Origin: Zavarzinia compransoris
Lineage (GTDB): Bacteria > Pseudomonadota > Alphaproteobacteria > Zavarziniales > Zavarziniaceae
Direction: 5' to 3'
DNA: 64,000 nt
NCBI RefSeq assembly: GCF_003173055.1
Contig: NZ_QGLF01000006.1
Span: 124,332-188,331 of the forward strand
Position numbers and translations under genes: made by a program. Below the pieces are notes generated by a model. The model was not told the origin of the DNA. It saw only the letters and a program-made list of their open reading frames with translations, and did no database searches. Shown here in pieces: positions 60,550 to 64,000 of the stretch; positions within the stretch are counted from its first letter, which is position 1; every line of letters begins with the position of its first letter.

Positions 60550-61932
60550 ATGGCGAAATCTTCGATGGCCGCGGCAAGCCTCTTGGTGGCTTTTGCCATG
60601 ACGGGACAGGCCCTGGCGAAAGTGCCCCAGAGCGAGGCCGACCGCCTGGGCCGGGACCTGACGGCGGTCGGCGCGCTCAAGGCCGGGAATGCGGATGGTT
60701 CCATTCCGGCCTATGAGGGCGGCATCACCACGCCGCCCGCCGGCTATACGCCGGGCATGCATTACCCCAATCCCTTTGCCGGCGATGCCCCGCTCTTCGT
60801 CATCAATGCGGCGAATGCCGAGCAATACAAGGCAAGGCTCACCGCCGGGCAGCTGGCGACGCTGAAACTCTACCCGGCCCACAAGATGAAGGTCTACCAG
60901 ACCCGGCGTTCGTGCTCGCTGCCCGAACGGGTCTACGAGGCGAGCCGGCGCAATGCGGCGACGGCAACGATGACCGAGGACCAGAACGGCCTGAACGATG
61001 CCCTGCTCGGCGTGCCGTTCCCGATTCCGAACAGCGGCGTCGAGGCGATCTGGAATCACCGGCTGCGCTATCGCGGCTTCAAGTTCCGGCGCTTCTTCGG
61101 CTCCGCCGCGGTCAACCGCGACGGCAGCTTCCTGATGTTCAAGAGCCAGGACGAGGGCATCATCCACTATTCGGGGCCGGGCCTCGCCTCGATCGGCGAT
61201 GTCGCCGACATCAGGCAGTTGAACAATATCGCCATCTCCTACCTGAACATCACGACGGCGCCCACCCGGCTCGCGGGCTCGATCATCCTGGCCCTCGACA
61301 CCATCAACGCCAAGGAATTGCCACGGCAGGCGTGGCAATACAATCCGGGCACGCGGCGCGTGCTGCGGGCGCCGGAACTCGCCTACGACAACCCGCTGTT
61401 CAACACCGACGGCCTGGCGACCACCGACCAGTTCGACGTCTACAACGGCGCGACCGACCGCTACGACTTCACCCTGAAGCCGAGCGAGGAGAAATATATC
61501 GGCTACAACGCCTATGAATATGTCTCGAAGCAGCACCCCTACAAGGAACTGCTGAGCCCCAACCACCTGAACGGGGACCTCGGCCGTTACGAACTGCACC
61601 GCACCTGGGTGGTCGAGGCCAAGCTGAAGGACGGGGCCCGCCACGTCTACGGCCGGCGCACCTTCTACATCGACGAAGACAGCTGGAACATCGCCGGTGC
61701 CGACCTCTACGACGTGCGCGGCCAGTTGTGGCGGGTCCAGGACGACCCGATCATCAACTATTACGACATTCCGCTCTGCTCCTCGGCGCTTGAAGCCACC
61801 TACGACCTCCAGTCGGGGCGCTATGTCGTCTTCGGCCTGAAGAACGAGGAAAAGATGCTGAACTGGAATGTCCAGGACATCGATCCGTCCAAGTTCACGC
61901 CGGACGCCATCCGCCGGCTCGGCACCAACTGA
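60550..61932 (+). CDS. DUF1329 family exported protein (copy 2)
   Basis: A 460-aa protein with a signal peptide (MAKSSMAAASLLVAFAMTGQ) and the family blocks LGRDLTAVGALKAGN, IPAYEGGITTPPAGY, QYNPGTRRVLRAPE and LHRTWVVEAKLKDGARH. It is an envelope protein of unknown mechanism and a paralogue of the protein at 35453. GGGGGAGG precedes the ATG at 60550; a longer frame from 60391 has no support. It is followed by the DUF1302 gene after 77 bp, the reverse of the order at 36 kb. Confidence 0.87.
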   Translation: MAKSSMAAASLLVAFAMTGQALAKVPQSEADRLGRDLTAVGALKAGNADGSIPAYEGGITTPPAGYTPGMHYPNPFAGDAPLFVINAANAEQYKARLTAGQLATLKLYPAHKMKVYQTRRSCSLPERVYEASRRNAATATMTEDQNGLNDALLGVPFPIPNSGVEAIWNHRLRYRGFKFRRFFGSAAVNRDGSFLMFKSQDEGIIHYSGPGLASIGDVADIRQLNNIAISYLNITTAPTRLAGSIILALDTINAKELPRQAWQYNPGTRRVLRAPELAYDNPLFNTDGLATTDQFDVYNGATDRYDFTLKPSEEKYIGYNAYEYVSKQHPYKELLSPNHLNGDLGRYELHRTWVVEAKLKDGARHVYGRRTFYIDEDSWNIAGADLYDVRGQLWRVQDDPIINYYDIPLCSSALEATYDLQSGRYVVFGLKNEEKMLNWNVQDIDPSKFTPDAIRRLGTN

Positions 61933-62009
61933 CCCGCAACACGGGCGATGACTGGGGAGGAAGGCGCGCCGTCCGCCGCGACGGCCCGCCCTGCAATCGG
62001 AGGGATAAG

Positions 62010-64000
62010 ATGGAAGGCATGACCAAGGCCGGCCCGTCGGGCGCCGGCAGGCGCCGGCGGCTGGCCCGCGGCCACGGGCTGGCGACGGCCGCGCTCTGCA
62101 TCATGGGGGCGGCCACCGGGGCCTTTGCCTATGATTTCGAGCTGAGCGAGGATGTCGTCGGCGCGATCACCGTGTCGATGTCCACCGGCGCGCAGATGCG
62201 CATGGCCGATCGCGACCCGCGCAATTACGGCTATTATTACGGCGGCCACCTGCCGGCCGCGGGCAATGACGACGGCAACTTCAATTTCGACAAATACGAC
62301 CTGATCAGCCAGGTTTCGAACGCCCGCGCCGAATTGAAGCTGAAATGGCAGGAATACCTGCTCTATGTGCGCGGCGCGGCCTTCTTCGATTCGATCGCGT
62401 CGAACAATGATCTCGCCGATTTCGAGCCCGGCAACCGCCCCTTCACCAGCGGCCGCTACACGCCGGCGGCGCGGAAGAAGGCGGCCTGGGGCGCCAAGCT
62501 GCTCGACTATTATATCCGTGGGAATTACACCGTTGCCGATCGGCCGCTGACCGTCACCCTGGGCAACCAGATCCTGAACTGGGGTGAGGCACTGTTCACG
62601 ATCAACGGCATCGCCGTGGTCAACCCGATCGACGTCGGCAAGATCCGCGTGCCGGGCGCCGAACTGAAGGACGCCCTGGTCCCCGTCCCCATGATCTCCG
62701 CCAATTACGAGATCGCCCGGGGCCTGTCGGTGGAAGCCTTCTACCAGTTCGATTTCGAGCCGTTCAAGCTCGACGCCTGCGGCAGCTTCTTCTCCTTCAC
62801 CGACAATCTGTGCGACGGCGTGAAATACGGCCAGCCGTTCACCGACCCCTACGACCCCCGCGCCTATACCACAGGCAGCGGCCTGAACCCCGGCGATTAC
62901 GACGATCCCAACCGCACGGTCCTGTCGGTCAGCCCGCCGCTGCACCTGAAGGACGACCCGGACGTGAACGACTGGGGCGTGTCGCTGCGCTATTTCTCGC
63001 CCGAGCTGAACAATACCGAGTTCCAGCTCTATTACATCAATTACACCTCGCGCCTGCCGTCGCTGATGGCCCATGCGCCGTCGCAATTCGCCAATGGCAC
63101 CGGCGAGGTGAACCTGGGCACGGCCGCAGCCCCCCTAGTGCAGGGGCTGCTGTCGCAACTCGGGGTGGAGCAACTGGGGGCGCTGACCTCGGCCCTGGCG
63201 GCGCTCACCGGCGGCCCGGTGACCGACATCCTGGGCGCGCTCACCAACCCGGTCACCAATGCGCTGATCCGGCCGCCCTTCGGCACGGCGCCGCGATCCG
63301 CCGTGCTCGAGAACCTGGAAAACAGCCCGGTCGATATCTATTACCCGACCGGCGTCCAATTGATCGGCTTCGCCTTCAACACCACCTATGACCCCCTGGG
63401 CCTTGCCATCAACGCCGAGATCAGTTGGAAACACGATGCGCCGGTCTGGATTTCCGAACCGGCCTTCCTCGCCAGCTATTTCAACATGAACGGCGGCGTG
63501 CCGATCAGCCAGGGCACCGCCGCCTCGACCCCCATCTGCGTCGGCCCGGTCTGCGTGCCCAATCCGGGGATCGCGCCGCAATTGGAGCCGAGCTTCCGCC
63601 AGGGCCAGGACACCTATGTCCCGAACCGCCAGCTCACCCTCGACGAACGCCACAATGTCTGGCAGGCGGCGGTGCGCTTCACCAAGATCATGGGCGGCAC
63701 GAATATGGTGACCAGCCTGCTCGGGGCCAACCAACTCTTCGCCCTGGTCGAATTCGGCGCCCTTTATGTCGATCTCGACGAGGGCACCCAATATGCGGCC
63801 TATGGCCAGAATAATTTCTCGGGCTTCTACACCCGGCCGCTCAACATCGGCCCGGCCACGCTTGCCGGCCCGATGGAGGCGACCAGCCTGGGCCCGCCCT
63901 TCGGCGCCTCGCACAAGCTGCCGACCAAGTGGTCGGGCGGCGTGCAGGGCTTCATCTTCTGGGATTACCCGAACTTCCTGGACGGCGTGACCATGACCCC
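62010..64000 (+). CDS. DUF1302 family outer-membrane protein (copy 2), 3' end outside window
   Basis: Open from ATG 62010 (GGAGGGATAAG upstream) to the end of the window, over 660 codons, so longer than copy 1 (559 aa). An Arg-rich N-terminus and hydrophobic stretch ending GAFAYDFELS form the signal. Barrel-type alternation follows, with the family motif TLGNQILNWGEALFTINGIA. An insert rich in Leu/Ala/Thr (about residues 370-410) distinguishes it from copy 1. Presumed channel for a hydrophobic substrate of the P450 system. No stop was seen before 64000. Confidence 0.85.
   Translation, partial: MEGMTKAGPSGAGRRRRLARGHGLATAALCIMGAATGAFAYDFELSEDVVGAITVSMSTGAQMRMADRDPRNYGYYYGGHLPAAGNDDGNFNFDKYDLISQVSNARAELKLKWQEYLLYVRGAAFFDSIASNNDLADFEPGNRPFTSGRYTPAARKKAAWGAKLLDYYIRGNYTVADRPLTVTLGNQILNWGEALFTINGIAVVNPIDVGKIRVPGAELKDALVPVPMISANYEIARGLSVEAFYQFDFEPFKLDACGSFFSFTDNLCDGVKYGQPFTDPYDPRAYTTGSGLNPGDYDDPNRTVLSVSPPLHLKDDPDVNDWGVSLRYFSPELNNTEFQLYYINYTSRLPSLMAHAPSQFANGTGEVNLGTAAAPLVQGLLSQLGVEQLGALTSALAALTGGPVTDILGALTNPVTNALIRPPFGTAPRSAVLENLENSPVDIYYPTGVQLIGFAFNTTYDPLGLAINAEISWKHDAPVWISEPAFLASYFNMNGGVPISQGTAASTPICVGPVCVPNPGIAPQLEPSFRQGQDTYVPNRQLTLDERHNVWQAAVRFTKIMGGTNMVTSLLGANQLFALVEFGALYVDLDEGTQYAAYGQNNFSGFYTRPLNIGPATLAGPMEATSLGPPFGASHKLPTKWSGGVQGFIFWDYPNFLDGVTMT

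Noticed and set aside
1-64000. CRISPR arrays, rRNA genes or complete tRNA genes
   Set aside because: No regularly spaced repeats, no conserved rRNA blocks and no complete cloverleaf sequence were recognised on reading; a tRNAscan or Infernal run would settle this.

Overview
The window is high-GC DNA with strong CDS/RBS structure typical of an environmental alphaproteobacterium. Gene content (ArsJ/ACR3 arsenic genes, DUF1302/DUF1329 sets, MalT-type LuxR regulators, MhpA-type hydroxylases) would fit a Rhodospirillales-like degrader, but there is no rRNA or marker gene to name it; that is inference. No rRNA, complete tRNA or CRISPR was seen.

Layout. (1) 0-1.5 kb: a tyrosine-recombinase integrase next to a short sequence resembling a tRNA-fMet 3' end, then gene-free DNA. 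(2) 1.5-15.9 kb: an aromatic meta-cleavage locus. It has two paralogous TetR repressors, an acyl-CoA synthetase, two FAD hydroxylases, two VOC-type extradiol dioxygenases, a C-C hydrolase, an FAH-family enzyme, a 2-keto-4-pentenoate-type hydratase, an SDR, an ACMSD-type amidohydrolase and an acyltransferase. Three copies of the palindrome GAACATATATGTTC mark its promoters. (3) 16-23.6 kb: an ABC importer with a xylose-isomerase-like TIM barrel protein and an inositol-monophosphatase/HisN-like phosphatase, divergent from a MocR regulator. (4) 23.6-25.6 kb: lysR and a YeiH-type transporter. (5) 25.7-41.6 kb, all minus strand: a MalT-type LuxR regulator, then a long gene string: DUF1302, DUF1329, YCF48-like propeller, RND/MMPL exporter, Usp-hemerythrin fusion, quinone oxidoreductase, TauD-type dioxygenase, BKACE (DUF849), MFS transporter, small alpha/beta hydrolase.

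(6) 42-52.2 kb: an arsenic island. The minus strand carries pstS-gapdh-arsJ-arsR (efflux of arsenate as 1-arseno-3-phosphoglycerate). The plus strand carries arsR-arsC(Trx type)-arsC(Grx type)-acr3 (reduction and arsenite efflux). A class I methyltransferase follows, then arsR-flavoprotein-MFS. (7) 52.2-55.5 kb: decayed mobile DNA with a DUF736 fragment, a 5'-truncated tetR, two broken genes and a frameshifted ISL3 transposase. (8) 55.8-64 kb: a second MalT-type LuxR regulator, a cytochrome P450 with an adjacent rubredoxin, and a second DUF1329/DUF1302 pair that runs off the end. A shared motif AACTG-N7-GGCCAG precedes the regulator, the P450 and the DUF1329 gene.

How it works together (inference). 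The meta-cleavage locus activates or ring-opens an alkyl-substituted phenolic compound. The two LuxR/DUF1302/DUF1329 loci look like uptake-plus-oxidation modules for hydrophobic substrates. The arsenic island and the mobile remnants lie between these two modules, which suggests insertion into a catabolic region.
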